Shown here: positions 29,596 to 42,128 of the stretch, one piece after another | How the letters are laid out: the number at the start of each line of letters is the position of its first letter | How positions within the stretch are numbered: position 1 is the stretch's first letter | DNA from: Erpobdella octoculata | Lineage: Eukaryota > Annelida > Clitellata > Hirudinida > Erpobdellidae | DNA length: 64,000 nt | Direction of reading: 5' to 3' | Assembly (NCBI GenBank): GCA_963978895.1 | Contig: OZ022247.1 | Location: 17,906,137-17,970,136, forward strand | Position numbers and translations under genes: made by a program | Notes under the pieces: model-generated | What the model was told of the DNA's origin: nothing | Databases searched by the model: none | The model's input: the letters and a program-made list of their open reading frames with translations, nothing else

Positions 29596-29596
<1 letters not shown>
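29130..29596 (+). mobile_element. Helitron-like family A copy (plus)
   Basis: The body holds the minisatellite at 29160-29400. The 3' end reads AACCTCTAAAAACCCTGGGC, then a hairpin (CCGGGTAACCC) and CTAG at 29593-29596, followed by TATATA. The same 3' end recurs degenerately at 7550, 45493 and 59570. Confidence 0.72.
29160..29400 (+). repeat. 18-bp coding-like minisatellite
   Basis: Tandem units close to CGGGAACGGGAAAGCGAC. All three plus frames and the minus frames stay open because the unit is a multiple of three without stops, giving ERESDR or GNGKAT repeat peptides. These frames are repeat translation, not genes. Confidence 0.9.

Positions 29597-29634
<38 letters not shown>
29596..29634. 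repeat. (TA)n microsatellite
   Basis: 39-bp TA run immediately 3' of the CTAG end of the family A copy. Confidence 0.9.
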
Positions 29635-29640
<6 letters not shown>

Positions 29641-30673
29641 GCTGTCATCTTGTATTTCAAACACCGACTGGGAAAACCTATTTGATGGCCTTTCAGTACC
29701 TGACACTTATCAGCTTCTTATCGACCGATACAACGAAGCGGTTGCACTACACATCCCATCTACAACAACTCCATTTGTCCAGAAAAAAAAACCTTGGGTA
29801 ACACCCGAAGTTATAAAAGCAACCAGAGTCAAGCGCCAGGTCTGGGCTAAATACATCGCATCGGGGCGCGACTCCGCAGTTATTCTACGAGAATCTCATC
29901 GAGAGGCTTGCAAGCGTGTAGCTAAAACAGTCAAGTCGGCAATTCTCACGTATGAGGAACAACTAGTCAGCGCTTCCAAATCCAATCTAAAACTTCTTCA
30001 TTCACATGTCCGTAGCAAGCAGTATGTAAAAGACCACATCAACTCTATTCAGACAGCCGACGGCACCATAACTGCGGACCGTGAAAAAATCTGTTCCTCA
30101 CTCAATGACTATTTTCAATCTGTTTTTGTCATCGAACCTGAGGGTTACATGCCTGCTTTTACAGATCGCACCGAATCAATCTGCGATGTAAATGAAAGTT
30201 GTTTTTCTACAGCTATTCTTCAAAAAAGACTCCATAGCTTAGACAAAACTAAATCGATGGGTCGTGACGGTTTGCACACACGCGTTCTCAGCAATTGCGC
30301 AGCTGCCTTTGCCACACCCCTGGCTCTCATCTACAAGCGCTCCTTCATGTCAGGAGTTATACCGGACACATGAAGAAAATAAAATGTTCCCCTATCTTCA
30401 AAAAAGGCAGCAAGCTCAAGCCATTTAACTACAGGCCTGTCTCTCTCACTCCTGTGCCCTGTAAAGTAATGGAGGGCATTCTACATGAACACATTATGCA
30501 GCGGATTAATCAGCAAACATCAACATAGTTTTCTCAAGAAAAAAAGCTGCTTGACAAATCTACTTGAAACTCGCGACATACTCACTGAGGCTGTTCTGCG
30601 GCTATGTGGCTGACAGGGGCGGCGCCAGGAATTTTGCTCTTGGGGGGTCCAAAATGTCCAAAGACAAGTTGAA

Positions 30674-30825
<152 letters not shown>

Positions 30826-30829
30826 TTTT

Positions 30830-31657
30830 AGGCAAACACGATTGAAAAAAGTGGCGCACTTGGCTGAATCGATTTTATTTTTAATTTTTTCCAATACTCT
30901 AAATCGGTTTAAAAATAATTTATTACCAAACACCAACTCCATAATCTTATAGGCTTATAGATCTATTTCGGCAATTTTTTGCCATCATCAGAGCCGTTTA
31001 ACTTTTTTAAAATAAAATGCAGTGACTAAATGGTAAAAGACACAACTAATTGAAAGGAATTAAAATACAATTTAAATAAAATTTAAATTCATTATATACA
31101 AATGTAACAACATAAAAAATATGTAAATTAAAATAATTATAATAATAACAGTAATAACTAAATAATTAAGATCAGTTAGTAAAGCCTTTAACAACGGAAT
31201 TACAGTCAACTTCAAGGACGTGACTGGAAGAAGAATCACATACATTATCTATAACCTTTGAAACACAAACGTCTGGTACAAAACATTCATTCAACGAAGA
31301 AATACCTGAAGAAACATTGGCACTATTAACATGCATATTTTTAACAGAAGTTGTAGATGAGTTAAAACATTTATTATTATTATTATTATTAGTTTTATTA
31401 CTATTTAGAGAACCAAAAAGTTTAAGAGTTAAATCAAAAGAATACCATTGTTTATTAATTAAAGGCTTACATTTATTAATAGCTAAAGCTTCTTTTAATT
31501 TTAACTTAATGGGTTGATTTTCTTTCATTAGTATACTGGTGTTATCAATTAGAAATTTATGTGATGGTTTGATTGAATGTTGTGTTGACATATGTTGGTA
31601 TATGGCACCACTTTGACAATGCATAGTCAATCTACGAGACAGAGTAGTTCTAGTATG
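30830..31657 (-). pseudogene. Penelope-like element 3' fragment (GIY-YIG-like C-terminus)
   Basis: The minus frame ending at 31172 reads [20 protein letters not shown], then [36 protein letters not shown] and an Asn-rich tail. The pattern GAI--H...NT-IL--E...L-I-EAL-I---KP-IN is that of the C-terminal GIY-YIG endonuclease region of Penelope-like elements. The 5' part is missing: the frame runs straight into the TA run at 31662. The downstream 3' region has the words TTTTTTGCCATCATCAGAGC. Confidence 0.6.
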
Positions 31658-31658
31658 A

Positions 31659-31928
<270 letters not shown>

Positions 31929-33040
31929 CATAGTCCTTTGCTCATTTTGTAAAAAACTGAAATAGAACTATGTAAGAAATAAATACTGAAGTATTTACAC
32001 TAGCAGATCACAATTTAGTCCTGTTTTTCTCTAGTTTATCTAGGTTTGTTATGGCAAAGCAAAGTTCAAATATAAATTTAAAAATATTTGTTGTTATTAC
32101 TAGTTTTTTCAAAAATTAAAATTTATTTAACTAACACAAAGTAAGAATTCAGAAAACGAACGAAGCTAACAAAATTGTTAATCAATAATACCATAAAGTA
32201 CTTAACTTTGAAAAAACAGTGAACTATCATAAAAAAAATTGAATCCTCATCAAACCATATAAGAATGTTTAAGAATAAGCACTATAATATAGTTTAAACT
32301 CAATGCAGCAAAAACATAGTTTGAAAAAGGAAGAAAGAAAAAAAAAGCCCGCCGCAGGCAAAAAATTTTTTGGACTATTTTTAGTCTGCAGTATTTTTTT
32401 TTATCTTTAATAATTTAGTAATGAAAGAAAAGAAAGACTGCAAACTGAAGATAGTCAAACTCAGTCTCAAACCAGTTAAAAATACAGTGATTAACCCAAT
32501 GAGATTCAAGCACCCCCCCCTCAGTAAAAAAAGTCTTTGGATTTGCAAAAATCTCAAGGGTGACACCTGTCGGAGCTGGGGGGTCCGGACCCCTGGACTC
32601 CCCGCCCAGCGCCGCGCCTGGTGGCTGACGTAGTATATACAGATTTTGCCAAAGCATTCGACAGAGTACCTCACAAACGCCTACTGCATAAACTAAAAGC
32701 TTACGGCATCCGTGTTATGCTACTCACATGGATCGAAGCGTGGCTGAAAGATAGGAAGCAGCGCGTTTTGATTGAAGGCTGCGAGTCCGAGTGGAAGAAT
32801 GTGACCAGTGGCGTTCCTCAAGGCTCTGTTCTTGGTCCACTACTTTTTGTGTTATATATTAACGACTTACCGGACACTATCACACACCAAATTAAAATGT
32901 ACGCGGACGACAGCAAAATCATCAGCATCATCAAGTCAGCTTCCGACATCTCATCTCTCCAGGCTGACATTGACCGTAGAGCTTTTTAGAACAATTTTCT
33001 GTAAAATGATGGTCCTCCTTACGACAGCGTCAAATTCATT

Positions 33041-33932
33041 GTGAAAACACTTTAATTATGTACGTAGCTTTCTTTTGTGCCAGTCGTCTAGTTCTTGTTG
33101 CTGTAAATTCTTCATAAGGTAACTTCTCGCAACGATAACCAGATACTGGTTATCGTCTTTTCGGGTGAGAGGTGTGTCAGTGCTGGACCCCCCCTCCATT
33201 TCTTTTTGACCCGAAAATTGATTAAACTTATGTTATTTCTAGCGATATTGTTTAGTATTTAGTGAAACCCGATTTAGTATCTTCTATTTATCGAGTATTG
33301 CATTGTTCTCAGCGAGCCAATAAGAGCGCATGTAAACTCCCGCAATTATTATTTGGCGTAGATTTCTTGGTGTAGCGAGATTTCTAACGAATATTTAGAT
33401 TATATATATATTTATAGTCTATTAAAATTTGGTACCTTCGCGATCCAGATCTAGTGAGATAATTACATGTTTATTATTTGTTTACATCAGTTTACTAAAT
33501 ATTAATTGATATTGATTTTTAGTCGGCGAATCAGATAGGCGGATTGTGATCACATGCCAAGATTGCATTATATAAGGCGGTAGGCGAATGCATTTGTCCT
33601 AAACGCTGAAAAAGCCATGAGAATTAAAACAATATTTATTAAAAGTAAATTAATAAGACGAAAGACTTCTTGTCTCTCTATCTTCGGTTTCTATCATTCA
33701 TTCTTTCTCTTTCCACAACCTATCGATAATGTTTTTAAATTCATTCACACTCTTTGACAACACCAAACTGTTTGCACGATACACAGCCAAAATGAAAATG
33801 ACAAGTTCGTATTACTTTTCATCATTTCACTCCTTTCTGCATGAAGTTCATATAGAGAAATGGAACCGTGCCAAACCAAGAATAATAAAGTGTTAGCTCA
33901 TTTCAGAAGTTTTTTTCTTCATTTCATTATAC
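33041..33932. other. Intergenic sequence
   Basis: No coding frame with family features. It includes an inverted word pair around 33138-33158 (CGATAACCAGATACTGGTTATCG), a perfect short hairpin. Confidence 0.5.
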
Positions 33933-35574
33933 GTTCCACGACAAAACGTTCACAGACAAAATGTTCAACGACAAAATGTTCCCGACAAAACGTTCACGAC
34001 AAAATGTTCACGACAAAATGAACACCGACAAAACGTTCACAGACAAAATGTTCAACGACAAAATGTTCAACGACAAAATGTTCAACGACAAAATGTTCAA
34101 CGACAAAATGTTCACGACAAAACGTTCACGACAAAACGTTCACGAAAAATGTTCACGCACAAAATGTTCACAGACAAAATGTTCACAGACAAAATGCTCA
34201 CAGACAAAATGTTCAACGACAAAACGTTCACGACAACACGTTCACGACAACACGTTCACGACACAACATTCACGACACAACATTCACGACAAAATGTTCA
34301 CACTGAAAAATAAAAATTTTGTTTTATTATGTCAAGATCGCTTGCAAACTAATTATTAAGTCATTTTTAGTGATGTGTCTATTCACCATTTTATTTACCT
34401 AAGCAAAGTATATGTGCATGACAGCATGAAACTGATACGTATTGGCAACATCAAATGACCTTCAATTAATAAATAATTGTATGGAGTTATAGCTATTTGG
34501 CTTTTTTCTTTTTCATCCATATTTTGATCCTTCTTATCATCGTTCCATTTATTAACTAGTTAATGCCGGTTAATTGCTTTTGGATACCCTAACTTTTTAG
34601 TTTTTAATTGCTAGAGATGTATTTTCAATTCTAGTTGAAAAACGCAAGTAGCTGCATGCTGCTTTACCCAAGTCATCGTTACGTTAATTAGCTAATTAAA
34701 GGAGGCTATATTGCTCTTGGAAGCCGATAACTTCTTAATCGCTAGGCTACAACGATCAAGGCTTCTTTCTGACGTTCACTTAATTAAAATTGAAACATCA
34801 AATGAATCTCAATTAATACCTAATTGCATTTCTTTTTCTTTTTAATCGGAGTTAATAAAGATTTCATATTTCGACCCTTTTAATCATCGTTCCATTTATT
34901 AACTAGTTAATGCGGGTTGGTTAATTTTCTCTTGGATACCCTTAACTTTTTAATCTTTAGAATACAGCCATCAAACCTTATTTACGTCGTTTGCTTAATT
35001 GAAATTGAAAATTCAAACGATCTCAAATTAGTAACCAATTGTATTTTCCTATTATAGCTATCTCATTTCATCTGTTTTTTCCTTCTTGCTGAAACAGTTT
35101 ACAGTCCTCCGATCCATACTCATCTGGTTGCCGTTTGAGTTAGGGGTATCAAAGAGGAAATTAACATCGCATTTACTATAGTTAACGTTTTATTTGTGCT
35201 CATTTTGTGAAACACAAATTATTTTATCATTTAAAACTAAACTAAATTTAAAAGTTGCAATCGCGAACATTTTTGTCGTGAACGTTGTGTCGTGATCGTT
35301 TTGTCGTGAACATTTTGTCGTTGAACATTTTGTCTGTGAACATTTTGTCGTGAACATTTTTGTCGTGAACGTTGTGTCGTGATCGTTTTGTCGTGAAAAT
35401 TTTGTCGTTGAACATTTTGTCTGTGAACATTTTGTCTGTGAACATTTTGTCGTGAACATTTTGTCTGTGAACATTTTGTCGTGAACATTTTGTCGTGAAC
35501 GTTGTGTCGTGAACGTTTTGTCGGGAACATTTTGTCGTTGAACATTTTGTCTGTGAACGTTTTGTCGTGACACC
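33933..35574. mobile_element. Mutator-like element with minisatellite inverted ends, copy 1
   Basis: Flanked by 9-bp duplications TCATTATAC (33924-33932 and 35575-35583), the size typical of Mutator-like elements. The left terminus is an array of about 15-bp units (ACGACAAAATGTTCA/ACGACAAAACGTTCA) to about 34300. The right terminus (35262-35574) is the same array inverted, so the terminal inverted repeats are themselves minisatellites. The AT-rich core (34300-35240) has no transposase. The repeat frames (FNDKMFNDK) are not genes. Confidence 0.8.
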
Positions 35575-35671
35575 TCATTATACACTATATCATCGAAGAT
35601 ATAAATTCATGAAGACACTCCAACATGAATTCTTATCAGCTTATTTAGGAGTCCATGACTAAGACCATCTC

Positions 35672-36140
35672 TACATACATACATACATACATACATACAT
35701 GCATACATACATACATACATACATACATACATACATACATACATACATACATACATACATACATACATACATACATACATACATACATACATACATACAT
35801 ACATACATACATACATACATACATACATACATACATACATACATACATACATACATACATACATACATACATACATACATACATACATACATACATACAT
35901 ACATACATACATACATACATACATACATACATACATACTAACATACATACATACATACATACATACATACATACATACATACATACATACATACATACAT
36001 ACATACATACATACATACATACATACATACATACATACATACATACATACATACATACATACATACATACATACATACATACATACATACATACATACAT
36101 ACATACATACATACATACATACATACACACATACATACAA
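35672..36140. repeat. (CATA)n tetranucleotide microsatellite, about 470 bp
   Basis: Nearly perfect ACAT repeat with interruptions at about 35701 (GCAT), 35938 (CTAACA) and 36127 (CACACA). It produces open HTYI and MYVC frames on both strands, all artefacts. Confidence 0.97.
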
Positions 36141-36283
36141 ACAGTAATCGGAAATTATATATGTTAATATCAGTTTATTGATTGCAGAAGCAGTGAAATA
36201 TAAAATGATGCAGATATGGGATCAGTTGTCCGTGGGATCAGTTGCGATGATCCCGCTACCTCGACTCCGGTCTCGATTGCACC

Positions 36284-38636
36284 GGTGTCACGACAAAACG
36301 TTCACTGACAAAATGTTCAACGACAAAATGTTCACGACAAAACGTTCACGACACAACGTTCACGACAAAATGTTCACGACAAAATGAACACCGACAAAAC
36401 GTTCACAGACAAAATGTTCACGACAAAACGTTCACGACAAAACGTTCACGACAAAACGTTCACGAAAAATGTTCACGCACAAAATGTTCACAGACAAAAT
36501 GTTCACAGACAAAATGCTCACAGACAAAATGTTAGACCTCCTAACCGCCGCCGCCGAACTTTTTACAGCCGCCGTAAATCATCCGAAAAAAAATTACGGT
36601 TAGCCGGCGGCCAGCCGAAAACGGTACGCCGAAAATCCGCTATAAGATTTCCAAACGCCAGCTTAACCTAGACCTTTTTTTGTATTAGTTACGTTTGACT
36701 CATTATAAAACTAATTTTCAATGTAAAGTGCAAAATCAACTATTATGTATACATTGGTGTGCAATGTTTAATTTCCTGAATTTATTTCTGAAATCAATTA
36801 CGTTGTCTAATTTTCATTATATTATCTTTGCTTTACTTGTTATCGCTACTGACAGCCGCTTTAAAATAGGAATAAATTTAAGTATCACAATTCTTTTCTC
36901 ATGTTAATAGTTAATAATTAGATATTATAGATAATTACCGTGTGGATTAGTTATGAACAGCCGCAGATCAGCCTTAAATGCTGATAAATTAAATCAGATT
37001 GTTTTTATACATGACAATTTTAAATTTGCAATGTAAACAATTTTTTTCATATTGTTTTTTATGATGTAATTTTGTTTATCATATGACATTTTTGATGATT
37101 TAATTAACTTTTATGACAATTGCTATTAATTTGATAATTTATATATTGGTAATAAATTTTGAACTTTATTAACTTTAGTATTTAATTTTATATTAAATTT
37201 TAGCCTAATTTAAAATAATTATCAGCCACAAATTTGAATCATGAGCCGAATAATTTAAAATTCAAGCCGAATAATAATTTTACGCGTAAATTCGGCTAAT
37301 CCGGATATCAGCCGAAATATTTGTTCAGCCAGCCACAAACATAAAAAAATTCGGCTAGGAGGTCTACAAAATGTTCAACGACAAAACGTTCACGACACAA
37401 CGTTTACGACAAAATGTTCACACTGAAAAATAAAAATTTTGTTTTATTATGTCAAGATCGCTTGCAAGCTAATTATTAAGTCATTTTTTGTGATGTGTCT
37501 ATTCACCATTTTATTTACCTAAGCAAAGTATATGTGCATGACAGCATGAAACTAATACGTATTGGCAACATCAAATGATCTCCAATTAATAAATAGTTAT
37601 ATGGAGTTATAGCTATTTGGCTTTTTTCTTTTTCATCCATATTTTGATCCTTTTTATCATCGTTCCATTTATTAACTAGTTAATGTCGGTTAATTTGCTT
37701 TTGGATACCCTAACTTTTTAGTTTTTAATTGCTAGATATGTATTTTCAATTCTAGTTGAAAAACGCAAGTAGCTGCATGCTGCTTTACCCAGGTCACCGT
37801 TACGTTAATTAGCTAATTAAAGGAGGCTATATTGCTCTTGGAAGCCGATAACTTCTTAATCGCTAGGCTACAACGATCAAGGCTTCTTTCTGTCGTTCAC
37901 TTAATTAAAATTGAAACATCAAATGAATCTCAATTAATAACTAATTGCATTTCTTTTTCTTTTTAATCGGAGTTAATAAAGATTTCATATTTTGACCCTT
38001 TTAATCATCGTTCCATTTATTAACTAGTTAATGCGGGTTGGTTAATTTTCTCTTGGATACTCTTAACTATTTAATCTTTAGAATACAGCCATCAAACCTT
38101 ATTTACGTCGTTTGCTTAATTGAAATTGAAAATTCAAACGATCTCAAATTCGTAACAAATTGTATTTTCCTATTATAGCTATCTCATTTACTCATTTCAT
38201 CTGTTTTTTTCCTTTTTGCTGAAACAGTTTACAGTCCTCCGATCCATAGGTACTCATCTGGTTGCCGTTTGAGTTAGGGGTATCAAAGAGGAAATTAACA
38301 TTGCATTTATTATTGTGAACGTATTATTTGTGCTCATTTTGTGAAACACAAAATATTTTATCATTTAAAACTAAACTAAACTTAAAAGTTGCAATCGTGA
38401 ACATTTTGTCGTGAACGTTGTGTCGTGAACATTTTGTCGTTGAACATTTTGTCTGTTCACATTTTGTCTGTTCATATTTTGTCTGTGAACATTTTGTCGT
38501 GAACGTTGTGTCGTGAACGTTTTGTCGTGAACATTTTGTCGTTGAACATTTTGTCTGTGAACATTTTGTCGTGAACGTTTTGTCGTGAACATTTTGTCGT
38601 TGAACATTTTGTCTGTGAACGTTTTGTCGTGACACC
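36284..38636. mobile_element. Mutator-like element with minisatellite inverted ends, copy 2
   Basis: The ends are GGTGTCACGACAAAACGTTC and its inverse at 38615-38636. The core (37420-38390) matches the core of copy 1 (34300-35230) closely in the same orientation. The left array is interrupted by a hAT insertion (36533-37366). I could not find a 9-bp duplication (GATTGCACC against ACGTAGACT). Confidence 0.78.
36533..37366. mobile_element. hAT-type element, TAGACCTCCTA ends, 834 bp
   Basis: The ends TAGACCTCCTA and inverted TAGGAGGTCTA are flanked by perfect 8-bp duplications CAAAATGT (36525-36532 and 37367-37374). It sits inside a minisatellite unit of the Mutator-like element. The subterminal regions are GCCG/CAGCCG-rich. 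No transposase seen. Confidence 0.9.
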
Positions 38637-38639
38637 ACG

Positions 38640-40189
38640 TAGACTAGGGATGTACTCGATTACAGCATTTTTAAATTATTGAGCTTTTGAAAAAGGCGTG
38701 ATACAAGTTTGTTTGTTAAATTGATTGATCTTAGATACTACTCGATAAGATTTATTATTCAATCAATTCAACTGAACTGAAAAATAATATTTACCAATTT
38801 TTTGCGTACATACGCATTTGTTGGAGCCCCTCCACCCCTGCACTTATACGCAAAACATTTACTCCGTACACAACCCCTCGGTGCGTACGTATAATATGGA
38901 TGCCCACATATTATGTAAATTCGCTGTTTTGTCGACAGGGCCGTGTTTAGGTCCCCCAATTTGGGGCTAGGGGGCAAGGCCCGAAGGGGTTTATATAAAA
39001 AAATTCAGCTTGCCCTTGGAAATGTGACAATAGTTTTTTTAATATATTAAGTTTAAGCATGAAAATAATTAACCGTGGTCCCACTAAAAAACCATTGAAC
39101 ATTCTCATTTTTTTCTAAAATAGTTGGCCAGGGGCAGGGTTAATAAAAAAAGACTTCTCAACTTTTTCCTCCTTACTTTCTTCAGACCCGGGCCCCATAA
39201 AAGTATGTGCTTCGGGGATTATCCCCATCTACCCCTCTCGGAAAAGATCTATAAACAAGGCTTTCAACAAGTGAATTCAATTGTCATTTTGTCACATAAA
39301 AAATTTATAAAAATGTAACATCTTGACTTCTGTGAAGCCTCAGTCTGACACTAGATGGTAAATTAGATTAGAGTATTATATTGTATGCAACTTTTTCCAA
39401 ATTTTTTCCGCAACACTTTGTCCTCACAACATTTTGTCAGGTCAAATTTTGTCAAAGAACCGAAATATTGGGTAAATACAAATAAAATTCAGACCAGCCC
39501 TCATAAATTTAACATTTAAAATCAAAACACATTTTTAATGAGGTGTTTTCAATAAAGATCACAGAGCAATTTTTCTTATTGAAATACTCAGCATCAAAGA
39601 CAGCTACAACCTTACTAGCAAAATTAGTATCAATTAAATGCGAACATTATTATTTAAAAATTAAATGAAAATTTGACAATATTTAAAGTGGAGTTAGTCA
39701 ATAGTTAGACTTTAATAAACAAGATCAAAATGCAGCTCTATAGCATTAAAAGTAGCTCAAAAATAAAAATATTCAAACTTTTTGACTAAAAATGAAACAA
39801 GAAAAGTCATGCTGAATTTGAAACCTTTTAAAAAAATTCTTTTGAAAGATTACTCAAAAAAATAACAAAATAAAAACAGGTGACTTTTTGGACCATTGCA
39901 GTGTTTGCATATCTGCATACACTTTTAATACATGAAGAAATATGCCCATAATGGAATCGTCAATCACATAAACCTCTTTTGCTTCTTAGCACTAACTTGT
40001 GAGTGAGCTGCAACTGTCAAAAATAGAGTAGAACATCAATCATTAAATAATACATTTTGGACTTTATAATTTGATTTAATTCAAAAAGTCATCTGTAAAG
40101 TGTTCTAATATAGATGTTATAGCTGAAGCACTCGTTCAGTTCCTAAAAACGTTAATCATGGTCAAGTTTAAAAAGATGCTTTTTTTATT
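38640..40189. other. Intergenic sequence with weak transposon traces
   Basis: CAGGGCCGTGTTTAGG near 38936 resembles a hAT end but I found no partner or duplication. A loose echo of the Mutator-like minisatellite (CACAACATTTTGTCAGG) occurs near 39425. No gene seen. Confidence 0.45.
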
Positions 40190-40820
40190 TTGATTTGAAT
40201 GTCGTAGATAAATTAAATTTAATATTTTTAGCTTATTTTGGTGATCCAACCAGAACGAAGCTGCCACAATCAAGCCTATACAAATCAAGAGAAGACATGA
40301 GTGTTTGTAGAGAAGATGTTGGAAGAAATGCCGATACACCTCTACTTTGCTTTAGAGTGGAAAAGCATATGCAAATGGTGTAGCCAATATGTCTGCGTAA
40401 ATATAGATCTGCATCCATGTATGTGCCTAGATCTCGGCACAGACCCAGATGGAACCAATTCGAACAGGATTTCTTGGGCGACCCTATCCACAGCAATGGG
40501 TAGCAAACATCTGTCATATCTGAGTTCAGCTGAAGATGACACAAGTGCATCCATAAACCAACTTCATCCCCACGGGCAGACACAGAGGTAGACAGCAAAG
40601 TTCCTTTTCCAGACAGGCAGTGGCTATACACTTGAGTATCACCAGCAAAGAAATAACTTTGAACTCTGTGATCAGCTATAATGATTTCAGTTCACTGATG
40701 TATATCTGGAAAAACATCGGTCCTAAGACTGACCCTTGGGAGACAACGCAAGAGAGGCATTGTTCATCATCATCATCATCATCATCATTTATTTTTGAAA
40801 CGTCCCTATTCCACGCTATG

Positions 40821-42128
40821 CTAGGGTTGGACGTTTTTCCATATCAGGCCCCTCCACAAGTCACGATCCAGGGCAGACTGCCGCTTCAGGCCGAGCTCAT
40901 CCATGTCTTTCTTCACACATTCCCACCAAGTCTTCCTACTTCTACCTTTACTTTTCACTCCTACAACATCCACATCTCTAATTGCCGTAACCCAATCATC
41001 TGCACTTTTGCGCTCCAAATGTCCAAACCACCTTAGTCTTCCACGTCTCACCACATCAGCCACACAAGGAACATTCGGAAGGCTATACAAATCCACACTA
41101 CGTGCACGATCATTCAACGAAACACCACACATCCATCTAACCATCATACGCTCTGCCATTTCTAAACTTCTTAGATTCTCCACCTTCATAGACCATGTTT
41201 CAGTGCCATAAACAAGGACACTTTGAACACATGCCCTATACACCTTTCCTTTCACATGAAAGGATGCACCACGGGTGGTCCAGATAGGAGATAACTCTTT
41301 GAATTTAGCCCAGGCAGAACGCACTCTAGCTCTCACCGCCTCATCTACACCTCCTCCTGAACCTAATGTGTCACCTAGGTAACAGAACTTGGTTACACAC
41401 TCCACCTTTACACCTGGCTCAACCTCAACCTCGCCCAACAACTCTTCCTGAACAGAACCACCAGCCACACAACTCTTACAACGGAAGCCAACAAGATCTT
41501 TCAAACTACCCAAAATGCCACTGCACCTTTTATGGACCCAACTCTTACAATCCACACAACAAATAGAATTGGAGCCAACACCTTTTCTGCATACACTGCA
41601 TGGCCATTTACCCGACTTCTTCACCTGTCCCATTCCGGCCCGACACTTCATGATTTTTGTCTTACTCGCATTCACTCTAAGGCCTTTCGCTTCCATGCCA
41701 ATTTTCCAGATCCTTAACTTTTCCAGGAGAGAATCTTCTGTCTCAGCTAATAAAACAAGATCATCAGCATAGAGCAGTTCCATTGGCAAGCCTACCCTGA
41801 GCTCCCGTGATAAGGCCTCTAAAACAATGATAAACAACAATGGGCTGAGAACTGAACCCTGATGCACTCCAACCTTAACACTGAAAGCAACACTCTCCTT
41901 CCCATTCACTCTCACCACTGTCGCTGCATCATCATACATAGTTCTTATCACGGAAACTAACCATTCATCCACACCTAGACATCTCAGAGCCCACCACACT
42001 ATCTCACGAGGTACTCTATCAAATGCCTTTTCAAGATCAACAAAGGCCATCCACAGATCTTTGTTCTTGGCAAGATACTTTTCCTGCAGCTGACGAACTA
42101 TGAAAATAGCATCGGTAGTACCTTTCCC
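40821..42128 (-). CDS. RTE-like reverse transcriptase, C-terminal part
   Basis: An open frame from the hAT junction (42128) to a stop at 40821. It begins TTDAIFIVRQLQEKYLAKNK, has YADD in LLYADDLVLL, then the zinc-finger-like cluster C-x2-C...C-x2-C...H-x2-C...C-x2-C, and ends GLIWKNVQP. It continues 43573-44157 directly once the hAT element and one target copy are removed. There is no start of its own. Confidence 0.85.
   Translation of the reverse strand, partial: GKGTTDAIFIVRQLQEKYLAKNKDLWMAFVDLEKAFDRVPREIVWWALRCLGVDEWLVSVIRTMYDDAATVVRVNGKESVAFSVKVGVHQGSVLSPLLFIIVLEALSRELRVGLPMELLYADDLVLLAETEDSLLEKLRIWKIGMEAKGLRVNASKTKIMKCRAGMGQVKKSGKWPCSVCRKGVGSNSICCVDCKSWVHKRCSGILGSLKDLVGFRCKSCVAGGSVQEELLGEVEVEPGVKVECVTKFCYLGDTLGSGGGVDEAVRARVRSAWAKFKELSPIWTTRGASFHVKGKVYRACVQSVLVYGTETWSMKVENLRSLEMAERMMVRWMCGVSLNDRARSVDLYSLPNVPCVADVVRRGRLRWFGHLERKSADDWVTAIRDVDVVGVKSKGRSRKTWWECVKKDMDELGLKRQSALDRDLWRGLIWKNVQP

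Noticed and set aside
33933..34359. Regularly repeated short units resembling a CRISPR array or a repeat protein (FNDKMFNDK)
   Set aside because: Units are contiguous 15-bp minisatellite copies without unique spacers, inverted at the other end of the element, in an animal genome. They form transposon ends.
35607..36167. Long open frames reading MYVC/HTYI on both strands
   Set aside because: Pure translation of the (CATA)n array.
38936..39250. Possible hAT element starting CAGGGCCGTGTTTAGG
   Set aside because: No matching inverted end or 8-bp duplication was found.
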